Assembly: GCF_004331255.1 (NCBI RefSeq)
Contig: NZ_SJOF01000011.1
Coordinates: 84,971 to 148,970 of the forward strand
Source: Acinetobacter sp. ANC 4173
Lineage (GTDB): Bacteria > Pseudomonadota > Gammaproteobacteria > Pseudomonadales > Moraxellaceae
Direction of reading: 5' to 3'
DNA: 64,000 nucleotides
How positions within the stretch are numbered: position 1 is the first letter of the stretch; each line of letters begins with the position of its first letter. Positions 9,875 to 19,435 of the stretch are shown here, piece by piece. Position numbers and translations under genes: made by a program. The notes below the pieces were generated by a model. It did no database searches. It had not been told where the DNA came from and saw only the letters and a list, made by a program, of their open reading frames with translations.

Positions 9875-12520
9875 TTAGTCCTGATGTAACGGTAATCGTA
9901 TGCGAATTAAGGTGCCTTGACCATCTGTTCCAGCAAAAGCTTCGATACTGCCTATATGAGCGCCAATAATTGCTTTGACAATCGCCAGTCCTAAACCTGT
10001 TCCCGTTTTACCGCGATCTCCACGCTGCATGGTATAGAACATATCAAAGATTTGCTCGCGTTCATCTTGGGGAATGCCGATCCCCTGATCGATAATGTCA
10101 ATTTGCAGAAATTTTCCTTCTTGTTGAATCTTCACTTTTATCGGAACATCATCTGGTGAAAATTTGGCGGCATTTTCTAAGACATTAAAAATGGCTTGTT
10201 CAATCAAAGCAGGATGAATATACAATTGAGGAAATTCTTTCGCCAAAGCAACTTCGATTTTTACCTCAGGCTGATAGCGTTTCAGTCGTTGCGTTGCCGA
10301 GCCAATCAGTTCATCCACACCAATCCAAGCACGACTCAAAGTCAACCCTTGATGACCTAATCGAGTCATATCCAACAGGTTTTGAATATAACGATCCAGT
10401 CGTTCACCCTCAATATGAATGGTGTCTAATAATTCATGCCGATCGCTTTCAGGCATCTGTTCGCCATAATATTTAAGCGTATCTGCTGAACCAATCATCG
10501 CGGCTAAGGGTGAGCGTAAGTCATGTGATACCGAAGAAAGCAAGGCGGAACGGAGCTTTTCCGTTTCAGCCACCACACGAGAATTTTCTAACTGTAAAGA
10601 GAGCTGAACCCGAGCAACAGTTTGCGCAATGTCTTCAATCATCAACTCAGTTAAACGTTGCAATTCAAAACTGATGCTTTGAGCATTTTGATGAAAACGA
10701 ATTGCAATCACGCCATATTCTTTCACCAAATTTAACGGAATAAACCACCATTCAGAATTGGTCAGCGTATTGGTAAAGCGTCCACAGGGTTTCGCATTCT
10801 TCTGCGTCCAATCTGCGGCAATCTGATCTTTTTCATTTAAAGCAGAGACATCGCCTAAAGACTGATTTTCAACTTTTAACCAGACCGTGGCATTTAATGA
10901 AGTTTCCAAATGTTGTTTGGCCACGGTCAATACCTGTTCAATATCTACACAGGTCGATAGCTTGCGCTCTAATTCTTGTAATTGTAACGACACTGAATTT
11001 GCAGCACGCAAACTTAACACCTGAGCACGTAATTGATTGGCTAAGCGACCCACCAGTAAGGCTGAAATAATGAACGTGATAATGGTAATCACGCCACGTT
11101 CAGCACTGATCATAAAGGTAAAGCGAGGTTCGATAAAAAAGTAGTTATAGAGTAAAAAACAGATGAATACGCTGATAATTGTAATCAACATGCGGGCCCG
11201 TATCGCAACCAATAATACAGTCACAATAAAAATCAAGGCTAGGTCGCTATACCCAATAAAATGATCACTGATTGCCGCCACAATCAGTCCTAGCAATACA
11301 ATGATGATACTTTCAAACACTTCACGTTGAGTAAATGCCAAGCTTTGTTCTCGCCAAGATGAATGAGCTGTAGCGTTCGAGCTGGTCTGATTATTTTGAG
11401 CTTTTAAAGGCTGAACAAAGGTGATTTCAAAAGGATGCTGTTTTTCTAACAGTTGATCGGCAATATGATCTGAAAATAAACGTTGCCATAGCGATTTTTG
11501 AGGACTTTTACCGAGTAAAATATTGGAAGCCCCATAATCATAGGCTGCCTGTAAAATGGTCGATGCAATATGATTGCTATAGAGTAAATAGGTATCTGCA
11601 CCGAGCTTACGCGCTAGGTTAAAAGCCTTCGTCACTGCAAAGGCTTGGGTCGTTTCAACCTTACTTTTTTGAATCGAAATGACGCTCCACGTTGCATTGC
11701 GCCTTTCCGCAATCCGATGCGCACGGCGCACCAAATCTTCTGAAAACTCAGAACCATCTATCGCCAACATCACATGATTTTGAATCGGGATAATCTGTCC
11801 TTGTGCAACAAATTTTTCTCGATAATCAATATCGACCTGCCCTGCAACAGTTTGAATTGCCAGATCACGTAACGCTGTCAAATTTGCAGCTTTAAAAAAA
11901 CCTTGTAATGCATGGGGTGCAACATCGGCGAAATAAATCTTGCCATGATTCATGCGTTCTAATAACTCAGGTACAGGCAAATCAACTAGACGGATGTCTT
12001 TCAAGCGTTTTAATAACGCATCGGGAACTGTTTCAGTTACCCGAATCCCTGTAATTTGATAGACCACATCATTCAGGCTTTCCAAATGCTGGATATTTAA
12101 GGTGCTATAAACATCAATGCCTGTATCCAGTAATTCATTGACATCTTGCCAACGATATTCATGCCGACTCTTTGGCACATTGCGATGTGCGAGTTCATCC
12201 ACCAACACAATTTCAGGCTTTAATTTGAGGATTTGATCAAGATCCATCTCTTCTAACATTCGCCCTTGATATTCCACAGACTTTCTTGGAATAACATTGA
12301 GCCCTTGAATCAAAGCTTCGGTGTCAGATCGACCGTGAGTTTCCACCACACCGACCACCACATGCTGCCCTTGCTGCATCAGTTCATGCGCTCGGATCAA
12401 CATGGCATAGGTTTTCCCGACTCCAGGTGCTGCACCCAAGAAAATGGTCAAACGTCCAGATTGTTCACGCTGACTATGTGCCAACCATGCATCTGCTTTG
12501 TTATTACGGTCGATCTGCAT
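9875..12520 (-). CDS. kdpD: Sensor histidine kinase KdpD
   Basis: The 881-residue inner-membrane kinase has the standard KdpD order. The N-terminal KdpD domain has Walker A GAAPGVGKTYAM near residue 29 and VDELAHRN near residue 107. A universal-stress-protein-like domain follows (residues 250-370). Four closely spaced transmembrane helices lie at about residues 400-500, then a GAF-like segment, the phospho-acceptor His in SSVSHDLRSPLAAMIGS near residue 660, and the ATPase domain with NVLENAAKFSP, DQGIGIP and GTGLGLAIV. It senses low potassium or ionic stress and phosphorylates KdpE, whose gene follows directly. The length is close to the usual 890-900 residues. Confidence 0.95.
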   Translation of the reverse strand: MQIDRNNKADAWLAHSQREQSGRLTIFLGAAPGVGKTYAMLIRAHELMQQGQHVVVGVVETHGRSDTEALIQGLNVIPRKSVEYQGRMLEEMDLDQILKLKPEIVLVDELAHRNVPKSRHEYRWQDVNELLDTGIDVYSTLNIQHLESLNDVVYQITGIRVTETVPDALLKRLKDIRLVDLPVPELLERMNHGKIYFADVAPHALQGFFKAANLTALRDLAIQTVAGQVDIDYREKFVAQGQIIPIQNHVMLAIDGSEFSEDLVRRAHRIAERRNATWSVISIQKSKVETTQAFAVTKAFNLARKLGADTYLLYSNHIASTILQAAYDYGASNILLGKSPQKSLWQRLFSDHIADQLLEKQHPFEITFVQPLKAQNNQTSSNATAHSSWREQSLAFTQREVFESIIIVLLGLIVAAISDHFIGYSDLALIFIVTVLLVAIRARMLITIISVFICFLLYNYFFIEPRFTFMISAERGVITIITFIISALLVGRLANQLRAQVLSLRAANSVSLQLQELERKLSTCVDIEQVLTVAKQHLETSLNATVWLKVENQSLGDVSALNEKDQIAADWTQKNAKPCGRFTNTLTNSEWWFIPLNLVKEYGVIAIRFHQNAQSISFELQRLTELMIEDIAQTVARVQLSLQLENSRVVAETEKLRSALLSSVSHDLRSPLAAMIGSADTLKYYGEQMPESDRHELLDTIHIEGERLDRYIQNLLDMTRLGHQGLTLSRAWIGVDELIGSATQRLKRYQPEVKIEVALAKEFPQLYIHPALIEQAIFNVLENAAKFSPDDVPIKVKIQQEGKFLQIDIIDQGIGIPQDEREQIFDMFYTMQRGDRGKTGTGLGLAIVKAIIGAHIGSIEAFAGTDGQGTLIRIRLPLHQD

Positions 12521-12532
12521 AATTACGCTCTA

Positions 12533-13168
12533 TCAACGTGTGGTCGATGACAATTGATCTAAAGCTAAATTTAGCTGTAGCACATTCACTCGCACTTGCC
12601 CATATACGCCGAATTGTGCAGGCTGAATCTGTTGTTGTACTAAATCTCGCAATTGTTGCTCTGCTAAATGACGTTGTTGTGCCACACGTTTCACCTGTAA
12701 TAAAGCACTTTCAGGTGAAATATCTGGGTCAATCCCGCTTCCTGAAGCCGTCACCATCTCATTTGGCACTTCTTGCTCAGTAATATGATTATTCTGGGCA
12801 AATTGCACTGTTCGCTCTTTAATTTGTATTTGTAAATCAGGATTAGAGATTGCCAAATTACTGCCTGCCATGCCATCTATATTGTAACTTACCGCACTCG
12901 GTCGTCCATGGAAATATTGTTCACTAACAAAGTTTTGCCCCACCAAACTCGAACCCACAATCTTTCCATTCAGCTCAATCAAACTACCATTCGCCTGCTT
13001 TGGAAAGAGCAATTGAGCAATAGAAACACTAGCCGTAGAATACAGCACCCCTGCAATTAAGAAACCCACGGCTATCAGACCAAGACTTGGGCGTAGAACT
13101 GAATGTCCTTGACCCGATAATGCCAAGTCCTGTTGATTCAATTGCTCATGATTCAATAAAGTATTCAT
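12533..13168 (-). CDS. kdpC: Potassium-transporting ATPase KdpC subunit
   Basis: The 211-residue inner-membrane subunit has one N-terminal transmembrane helix (GLIAVGFLIAGVLYSTAS, near residues 30-50), preceded by a somewhat long cytoplasmic stretch, and a periplasmic domain. Signature segments are SLVGQNF, FHGRPSAVSYN, ASGSGIDPDISPESA and the C-terminal VNVLQLNLALD. KdpC stabilises the KdpFABC complex and supports high-affinity K+ import. The gene sits between kdpB (9 bp upstream) and kdpD (12 bp downstream). Confidence 0.92.
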   Translation of the reverse strand: MNTLLNHEQLNQQDLALSGQGHSVLRPSLGLIAVGFLIAGVLYSTASVSIAQLLFPKQANGSLIELNGKIVGSSLVGQNFVSEQYFHGRPSAVSYNIDGMAGSNLAISNPDLQIQIKERTVQFAQNNHITEQEVPNEMVTASGSGIDPDISPESALLQVKRVAQQRHLAEQQLRDLVQQQIQPAQFGVYGQVRVNVLQLNLALDQLSSTTR

Positions 13169-13177
13169 CTCTCACTC

Positions 13178-15190
13178 CTAAATCCACAAGGACACAACAA
13201 AGTCAATTAACTTGATCGCGATAAACGGAAAGATCACCCCACCTACACCATAAATCAGCATATTACGGCGTAACAATTGCAAAGCACTGGCGGGTTTGAA
13301 TTGCACTCCTTTTAAAGCCAATGGGATCAACATCGGAATAATCAGTGCATTAAAAATCAATGCTGAAATTACTGCACTGCTTGGACTACTAAGTTGCAGA
13401 ATATTCAAAACCCCAAGTTGTGGAATCGCCACGGTAAACAATGCAGGTAAAATCACAAAATACTTAGATACGTCATTTGCCAAAGAAAAAGTGGTTAATG
13501 CTCCACGAGTAATCAATTGCTGCTTGCCAATTTCCACCACATCTAGCAATTTGGTTGGATCAGAATCCAAATCCACCATATTGCCAGCTTCTTTGGCAGC
13601 TTGAGTGCCCGAATTCATGGCTAAACCAATATCTGCCTGTGCCAAGGCTGGTGCATCGTTGGTACCATCACCGACCATTGCGACTAATTTTCCTGCTGCT
13701 TGCTCGTTACGAATACAAGCCAATTTATCCTCAGGTCTCGCTTCTGCAATATAGTCATCCACCCCTGCCTCAGCCGCAATCGCAGCCGCAGTCAATGGAT
13801 TATCTCCCGTGACCATAATGGTTTTGATGCCCATCTCGCGTAGTAGCGCAAAGCGTTCTTTAATACCCTGCTTGATCACATCTGATAGCTCAATCACCCC
13901 TAAAATACTGTGATTCGAAGCCACCACCAATGGTGTCGCACCTTTAGAAGCCACTTGCTCTACACGAGTTTTAAGCTCTAAGTTGTCTTGAATATTTTGA
14001 TGGGTAAAATTAAGAATGGCATCGACAGCACCTTTACGAATCGTTTGTCCAGTTGCTAGATTTACTCCTGAAAGACGAGTTGAGGCACTAAATTGGATGA
14101 ACTCAGCATCTTTCGGCTCTTGGATACTTTCACCTAATTCTTTCCCAAGGCTGATGACCGACTTCCCTTCAGGCGTTGGATCGGCAAAAGAGGTCAGCAT
14201 CGCTGCTTGGCGTAACTCACTTGGTGTCACACCTGCCAATGGATAAAAAGCGGTGGCTTGGCGATCTCCATAGGTGATCGTGCCTGTTTTATCCAATAAC
14301 AACACATCAATATCACCCGCAACCTCAACGGCTTTACCTGATTTGGCTAAGACATTGGCTTTTAAAGCACGGTTCATCCCTGCAATCCCAATCGCAGGCA
14401 GTAAGCCGCCAATCGTGGTTGGAATCAAACAGACCAACAGTGCAATCAGCAAGACGATGCTGATTTTAATCCCAACCATTGAACCAATAAAAGGTAAGGT
14501 TGCCACCACCACAATAAAAGTAATGGTCATGATATTCAGTAAGATACTCAGTGCGATCTCATTCGGTGTTTTTTGACGGTTGGCACCTTCCACCAAGGCA
14601 ATCATGCGGTCTAGGAAACTATGACCAGCTTCATTACTCACGCGAATAATAATTTCATCGGACAAGACCTTAGTTCCACCAATCACACCTGAACGGTCGG
14701 TATTGGCTTCACGCAGTACGGGCGCAGACTCACCTGTGACAGCCGATTCATTGATGGTCGCAAAACCCTGAATAATCTCACCATCCGCAGGAACAATTTC
14801 ACCTGCTTTGACAACGACAAGATCATCTTTTTTGAGTAGGTTTGCAGAAATCACTGTCGGGATGGCATTTAAATCAAGAATACGATTTGCAGTTAAATTT
14901 TCACGCGCCTGACGTAAAGATGCAGCTTGTCCCCGACCTTTGGCTTCTGCGACCGCCTCGGCATAATTGGCAAATAAGACCGTGACCAATAAAATCAAGC
15001 TTAGGGCTAAACCAAAACCTAAACTGGCATTTCCCATCAAAGTGGCAACAAGGGTTAAAACTGTTCCCACCCACACACATGCCATCACTGGATTTTTAAA
15101 CGCGTGTTGAGGCAGCAATTTATGGAAAGTTTGCTGAATAATTTCTTTATTCAAAATATCCATCTGTGGTGTCGCATTTGAATGTTTCAT
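13178..15190 (-). CDS. kdpB: Potassium-transporting P-type ATPase subunit KdpB
   Basis: The 670-residue P-type ATPase is the energising subunit of KdpFABC. The phosphorylation motif DKTGTIT is at about residue 300, the actuator loop TGES with its regulatory serine is near residue 152, and the hinge and metal site are in MVGDGTNDAPALAQADIG near residue 505. GNMVDLDSDPTKLLDVV is typical of KdpB. Seven or so transmembrane segments are seen. It hydrolyses ATP to drive K+ through KdpA. It lies 16 bp downstream of kdpA, within one operon. Confidence 0.95.
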   Translation of the reverse strand: MKHSNATPQMDILNKEIIQQTFHKLLPQHAFKNPVMACVWVGTVLTLVATLMGNASLGFGLALSLILLVTVLFANYAEAVAEAKGRGQAASLRQARENLTANRILDLNAIPTVISANLLKKDDLVVVKAGEIVPADGEIIQGFATINESAVTGESAPVLREANTDRSGVIGGTKVLSDEIIIRVSNEAGHSFLDRMIALVEGANRQKTPNEIALSILLNIMTITFIVVVATLPFIGSMVGIKISIVLLIALLVCLIPTTIGGLLPAIGIAGMNRALKANVLAKSGKAVEVAGDIDVLLLDKTGTITYGDRQATAFYPLAGVTPSELRQAAMLTSFADPTPEGKSVISLGKELGESIQEPKDAEFIQFSASTRLSGVNLATGQTIRKGAVDAILNFTHQNIQDNLELKTRVEQVASKGATPLVVASNHSILGVIELSDVIKQGIKERFALLREMGIKTIMVTGDNPLTAAAIAAEAGVDDYIAEARPEDKLACIRNEQAAGKLVAMVGDGTNDAPALAQADIGLAMNSGTQAAKEAGNMVDLDSDPTKLLDVVEIGKQQLITRGALTTFSLANDVSKYFVILPALFTVAIPQLGVLNILQLSSPSSAVISALIFNALIIPMLIPLALKGVQFKPASALQLLRRNMLIYGVGGVIFPFIAIKLIDFVVSLWI

Positions 15191-15206
15191 TGTGCTTGCT
15201 CCACGC

Positions 15207-16916
15207 TTAAACTTTTATCGACAAATAGTCAGCAATTGGCCCAATCACCAACACCGGCATGAATTGCAACAAGGTCAGAATCAACACGATCCCGATTAAA
15301 GTCAGGGCAAAGGTTGGAGATTCGATCTGTAAAGAACCTTTGCTTTCGACTGCTTGCGGTTTGGTTGCTAAACTCACAGCAATTAAGACTGGAATGATCA
15401 ACACGCTATAACGCCCTGCCAATAGCGCCACACTGGCACTTAGGTTCCACCAAAGCGTGCTATCACCTAAACCTTCAAAGCCCGAACCATTATTGGCATA
15501 GGCAGAGACATACTCATAAAACACTTGGCTAATGCCGTGAAATGCAGGATTTGAAGTCCCTGTCATGGATGGAAAGGCAATCGCGATGGCTGTCAAGCCA
15601 AGAATCACTACAGGCTGTAATAGAATCACTAGCGCTAATAACTTAATTTCAGTGACTTCAATTTTTCGGCCAAATAATTCTGGGGTACGTCCTGTCATCA
15701 AGCCTGCGATAAATACCGCCAGAAACAGGTAAATAAAGAACTGTAATAGCCCACAACCAATCCCGCCCCAAATGGCATTGATCAGCATATTGCACAGTTC
15801 AACCAATCCAGTGAGTGGTGAAGCCGAATCATGCATCATATTGACTGAGCCGTTATTGACTTGTGTAGTCAAGCTTCCCCACAGTGCGGATGCCTCAGCA
15901 CCAAAACGGGTTTCCTTGCCTTCCATCCATGCCGTATTTGGAATTAATGAGGAGTTTTCTGTCCACAGGGTGAATAGTGTTGAAGACAGAGACATCAACA
16001 ACATGCTGCCAAAAATCATCCACATTAGTTTTTTGCGTTGAATAAAACGCCCAACCATAAACACCGCAGAGAGTGGAATCAGTAAAATCGCAATCATCTC
16101 AATCACATTGGACAATGGGGTTGGATTTTCTAAAGGCACACTACTGTTTGGGCCATACCAACCGCCACCGTTACTACCCAGTTGTTTAATGGCCACCATC
16201 GGTGCAACGGGACCCAATGGAATATATTGAGTTTTAACTTCTGTGCTTTGCTCTAAAACTTGCGCGGTTGGACCCGCTGATAAAGTTGCAGGCACACCTT
16301 GAAAGGTCAAAAGCAAAGAAAAAATAAATCCTAGAGGAATGAAGAATCGAAATAAGGGACGGATAATGTCCATCCAATAATTGCCCAGATTAATACGATT
16401 CCATTTGTTTTGCTCTGAGTCTTCTGCTTGAGCGGATTGTAAAAATAATGCTCTTAACATCGCGACCAATAAGGCAAGTCCCATAATTGGCGACAAATAT
16501 TGCAATCCTACAATCACCGTTATTTGTGATAGATAAGACAGTTGTGCCTGCCCCGAATAATGCTGTTGGTTGGTATTGGTCAGGAAGGAAATAGTGGTAT
16601 GTAAAGCCAAGTCCCAATTCATATTGGGAATATGATCAGGATTTAATGGTAGCCATGCCTGTGTCATTAAAATAGTGACACTCACCCCCAGCAATAAAAT
16701 ATTGCTCAGAACAAAAGCACCCAAATATTGTCGCCAGTTCATCCCACTGCGCTTAACACCCAGCACAGCATAAATCGGCTGCTCAATCCATTTAAAAAAA
16801 TGGTCACTTTTCATTGGCTTGGCTTGCATTACATCAGCGAGATAAGCACCAAGCGGATAAGCCAACAACAATGAAAAGACAAATACAGTAATAAATTCCC
16901 ACATAGCAAATGCCAT
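15207..16916 (-). CDS. kdpA: Potassium-transporting ATPase KdpA subunit (K+ channel-like)
   Basis: The 569-residue membrane protein resembles a fused potassium channel with four pore loops. All four selectivity-filter regions are visible: TNTNQQHYSG (near residue 113), GSNGGGWYGPNSSVPLENPT (near 235), QVNNGSVN (near 348) and ANNGSGFEGLGD (near 470). It binds and conducts K+ for the KdpB pump. The longest reading starts at 16916 (MAFAMWEF); an ATG four codons on (MWEF) is an alternative. No kdpF is seen upstream. It is the first gene of the kdpABCDE operon. Confidence 0.94.
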   Translation of the reverse strand: MAFAMWEFITVFVFSLLLAYPLGAYLADVMQAKPMKSDHFFKWIEQPIYAVLGVKRSGMNWRQYLGAFVLSNILLLGVSVTILMTQAWLPLNPDHIPNMNWDLALHTTISFLTNTNQQHYSGQAQLSYLSQITVIVGLQYLSPIMGLALLVAMLRALFLQSAQAEDSEQNKWNRINLGNYWMDIIRPLFRFFIPLGFIFSLLLTFQGVPATLSAGPTAQVLEQSTEVKTQYIPLGPVAPMVAIKQLGSNGGGWYGPNSSVPLENPTPLSNVIEMIAILLIPLSAVFMVGRFIQRKKLMWMIFGSMLLMSLSSTLFTLWTENSSLIPNTAWMEGKETRFGAEASALWGSLTTQVNNGSVNMMHDSASPLTGLVELCNMLINAIWGGIGCGLLQFFIYLFLAVFIAGLMTGRTPELFGRKIEVTEIKLLALVILLQPVVILGLTAIAIAFPSMTGTSNPAFHGISQVFYEYVSAYANNGSGFEGLGDSTLWWNLSASVALLAGRYSVLIIPVLIAVSLATKPQAVESKGSLQIESPTFALTLIGIVLILTLLQFMPVLVIGPIADYLSIKV

Positions 16917-16950
16917 TTAAAATAGGTCATCATTAGTATGGAAATTGAGG

Positions 16951-17002
16951 GCGTAAATTCTCTATATTGAAAAAAGTCAGATGCGTAAATTTCGCGTAAA
17001 TT
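16951..17002 (-). promoter_or_regulatory. kdp promoter with KdpE-type direct repeats
   Basis: Three exact copies of GCGTAAATT lie at 16951-16959, 16983-16991 and 16994-17002. Copies two and three are 11 bp apart, the spacing of tandem sites for PhoB/OmpR-family regulators. On the minus strand TTTACG (16989-16984) and TATAGA (16966-16961) are separated by exactly 17 bp and could be the -35 and -10, with transcription starting about 38 bp before kdpA. The first repeat copy falls at the start site. The remaining gap, 17003-17245, shows no gene or clear motif. Confidence 0.55.
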
Positions 17003-17245
17003 TTTAAATGATTCATATCAAAAATAAAAAATTGACTTAATAAAAGACAACCTAAAATCTTCATTAGCCTACATAGATAAAACTTAAATTTGGCATAAGC
17101 CAGCATGTCCTATTCGGTTGTAAATGCGTACTAATTTTCTTTGAATATAAATTGCCCTTTATCCCTCAATAGCAAAACAAAACATCCGCCTTTAGATTTG
17201 AAAATCTAATGGCTAAAACAGAGTCATTAAATTGCTGTGAAATCA

Positions 17246-17276
17246 TTTACATGTTAAAAATAAAAGACTTTATAAT
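17246..17276 (+). promoter_or_regulatory. Putative promoter of the metallo-hydrolase gene
   Basis: A perfect TATAAT (17271-17276) lies 17 bp before the start codon's upstream leader, with TTTACA (17246-17251) 19 bp further up. The spacer is longer than ideal, so the -35 assignment is weak. No good Shine-Dalgarno precedes the ATG at 17294. Confidence 0.4.
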
Positions 17277-17293
17277 TTTATATATGAATCCCA

Positions 17294-18262
17294 ATGAATA
17301 AATATATTGCTGCGACTTTCATCTGCGCGAGTTTGATTAACCATGCTGCATTTGCCACTTCTCCCCCCGCCCCCATTCAACAGCAAAAACAAATCGCAGG
17401 CTATTACCAATATCAAGCGGGTGATGTGCAAATCACAGCCCTACTCGATGGCACCAATTTCATGTCACCGAAGTTATTTCAAAATCTTCCAGAAAAAGAA
17501 GTGCATGCCATTTTAAAGAAATACTATGCCGACCAAGCTAAAGGCATACAAACCTCGATCAATGCCTTTTTAGTCAATACAGGTAATTCACTGGTTTTAG
17601 TGGATAGCGGAGCTGCGAGCTGTTTTGGTTCACATTTAGGTTCAGTCGTAAACAACTTAAAGGCTTCTGGCTATAAACCAGAACAAGTTGATACGATTCT
17701 ACTTACGCATTTACACCCAGACCATGTTTGTGGGATCAGCAAAAATGGTGTTGCCAACTTCCCCAATGCCACAGTTTACGTATCAAATGATGAAACCAAC
17801 TATTGGCTCAACCCGAAACAAGTCGACAAAATTCCTAAAGATAAACAAGCTGGCTATGTCGGCACTGTGGAAAAAATTAAGCAAGCCATAGCCCCTTATC
17901 AAGCCAAACAACGCTTCAAAACCTACACATTGGGCGATGAGATTCAGGGCTTTAAAGTGATTAATACCGCGGGGCATACACCGGGGCATTTTAGCTATGC
18001 GCTGAAAACGAAAGATGAAACGGTGGTGTTTATTGGCGATATTGTGCACTCGCATACGGTGCAATTCGATAAACCTGAAACCGCTATTGAATACGATATT
18101 GATCCTAAACAGGCCGTTGCGACCCGCTTAAAACAATTTGCTGGGTATGCAAAAGATGGACAAACCATTGCAGCACCACATTTACCATTCCCAGGAATTG
18201 GACACATCTATTCAGCAGATGGAAAAAGTTATCAGTGGATTCCTGTGCATTTTAAGGATTAA
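17294..18262 (+). CDS. Secreted metallo-beta-lactamase-fold hydrolase
   Basis: The 322-residue protein begins with a signal peptide (MNKYIAATF to about NHAAFA), so it is probably periplasmic. The metal-binding motif THLHPDHVCG near residue 137 supplies the HxHxDH ligands. The later His is in TAGHTPGH, the bridging Asp in FIGDIVH, and a final His in APHLPFPG. This arrangement matches the branch that holds methyl-parathion-hydrolase-like and lactonase-like enzymes, but the substrate cannot be told from sequence. It stands alone, divergent from kdpA and convergent with the lipoprotein genes. All catalytic residues appear intact. Confidence 0.8.
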   Translation: MNKYIAATFICASLINHAAFATSPPAPIQQQKQIAGYYQYQAGDVQITALLDGTNFMSPKLFQNLPEKEVHAILKKYYADQAKGIQTSINAFLVNTGNSLVLVDSGAASCFGSHLGSVVNNLKASGYKPEQVDTILLTHLHPDHVCGISKNGVANFPNATVYVSNDETNYWLNPKQVDKIPKDKQAGYVGTVEKIKQAIAPYQAKQRFKTYTLGDEIQGFKVINTAGHTPGHFSYALKTKDETVVFIGDIVHSHTVQFDKPETAIEYDIDPKQAVATRLKQFAGYAKDGQTIAAPHLPFPGIGHIYSADGKSYQWIPVHFKD

Positions 18263-18340
18263 TTTATAAGAAAATTACCTTTTCTTTTGGCTGAAGTTAA
18301 AAGTCACTTCAACCCAAACATAAGTTTGTTAAATCATAAA

Positions 18341-18366
18341 AATCCCCTCATGTGAGGGGATTATTT
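18341..18366. terminator. Bidirectional terminator
   Basis: The perfect palindrome AATCCCCTCATGTGAGGGGA plus TT (18341-18362) is followed by a T-rich tract on both strands. It lies between the convergent hydrolase gene and the GNA1162-like gene, 6 bp from the latter's stop. Confidence 0.85.
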
Positions 18367-18367
18367 T

Positions 18368-19048
18368 TTACTGCTGTGGACTCATCGAATTTTGTACGAA
18401 ATTCGGAGAACGCGGTCCATATAATAAACCTTTCTGCTGTACCAACTGCGGAGCATATAACTGCGTACTTACACTGTTAGAAAGCACATAAGCCTTGTCC
18501 GATAAGTGATTTGAAATTTGGTCAATCAAAGCACCCACTAACATTCCGACCAAACCCGCGTTGCTATTATTATTGGCTTGTTGGATCTTCTCCTGACCTT
18601 CCCATAATAATGCTCCGGTTTTTAAATCCACCAATTTTGCCTCGACCGCGACGGTCGAAACGGATTGAATCACCTGATACTTAGAACCATATTCTTTGAC
18701 TTTGATATAAAGTGCAGCATCCGCTCCAAAGATTTCATTAAGTTTCTGAATTGGAATTTGCTGCGCATCATAACCATTGGTTACCCCATTTTCTTTAAAT
18801 AGCGTATCCACCACAGAAATGGGAAACACGTAATAACCGGCTTCTGCCACAGGTAAAGTGACGGTAGACCAATATCCATAGGTTGCCCGTGTATCGGGTG
18901 ACTCATTTACAGGCGGCAATACCAAAATAGATTTTGGCATATTGGCATGATATACAGATAAGTCACGTTTACTTTTGGGTGCGGTAATACACCCCGTAAG
19001 CAAGGTCGCTGCAAGCCCAAGAACGCATAGTTTTTTTAAATTTTTCAC
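18368..19048 (-). CDS. GNA1162-family (DUF799) lipoprotein
   Basis: The 226-residue outer-membrane-targeted lipoprotein has signal peptide MKNLKKLCVLGLAATLLTGC with lipobox LLTGC, so the mature protein begins at Cys20. The body has MPKSILVLPPVNESPDTRATYG, YVFPISVVDTLFKENG and ADAALYIKVKEYGSKY, which are typical of the DUF799/GNA1162 family, named from a Neisseria vaccine antigen. Its start overlaps the DUF4810 gene stop by 4 bp (ATGA). The same three-gene order (CsgG-like, DUF4810, GNA1162) occurs in Neisseria, which suggests a conserved envelope complex. The molecular function is unknown. Confidence 0.82.
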   Translation of the reverse strand: MKNLKKLCVLGLAATLLTGCITAPKSKRDLSVYHANMPKSILVLPPVNESPDTRATYGYWSTVTLPVAEAGYYVFPISVVDTLFKENGVTNGYDAQQIPIQKLNEIFGADAALYIKVKEYGSKYQVIQSVSTVAVEAKLVDLKTGALLWEGQEKIQQANNNSNAGLVGMLVGALIDQISNHLSDKAYVLSNSVSTQLYAPQLVQQKGLLYGPRSPNFVQNSMSPQQ

Positions 19049-19422
19049 TTTACACTCACTGCGGCAGACTGGGCTGTCATTTTTTTCAAAAAACGATCCA
19101 TTAATACTGCCGACTCTGGGTAGGTTTGACGTTCAAGCTCAAAATACTGAACGGCACGTGGCCCATTATTAATATTTAGGTTCAATAAACCCAAATGCGC
19201 ATACAAGCCAGGAGGCACTGCTGCATTTTTGGCTTTGGCTTTTTCAATATCTTTTTCGAGTTTGCCAATCTGTTCTTGTGGAGAAGTCTTTTCTGGCAGA
19301 CTCAACATCAAATAAGTTTGCTGCGGGTATTCGCCCCAGCTATAAAGTGATTTTGGCGCTGAAACACAGCCCACCAAAGTCATGGTGCAGATTGCACCTA
19401 AAACTAATACGATTTTTTTCAT
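19045..19422 (-). CDS. DUF4810 lipoprotein
   Basis: The protein is 125 residues from the chosen ATG at 19422. A longer reading to 19494 would add 24 residues overlapping csgG and would bury the signal peptide, so it is rejected. MKKIVLVLGAICTMTLVGC is a lipoprotein signal with lipobox LVGC. The mature part has SLYSWGEYPQQTYLML, a charged helical EKDIEKAKAKNAAVPPG and LYAHLGLLNLNINNGPRAVQ, a TPR-like helix pair. It is the middle gene of the lipoprotein trio, 13 bp after the CsgG-like gene and overlapping the next gene by 4 bp. Confidence 0.8.
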   Translation of the reverse strand: MKKIVLVLGAICTMTLVGCVSAPKSLYSWGEYPQQTYLMLSLPEKTSPQEQIGKLEKDIEKAKAKNAAVPPGLYAHLGLLNLNINNGPRAVQYFELERQTYPESAVLMDRFLKKMTAQSAAVSVK

Positions 19423-19435
19423 TGATTCAAACCAA

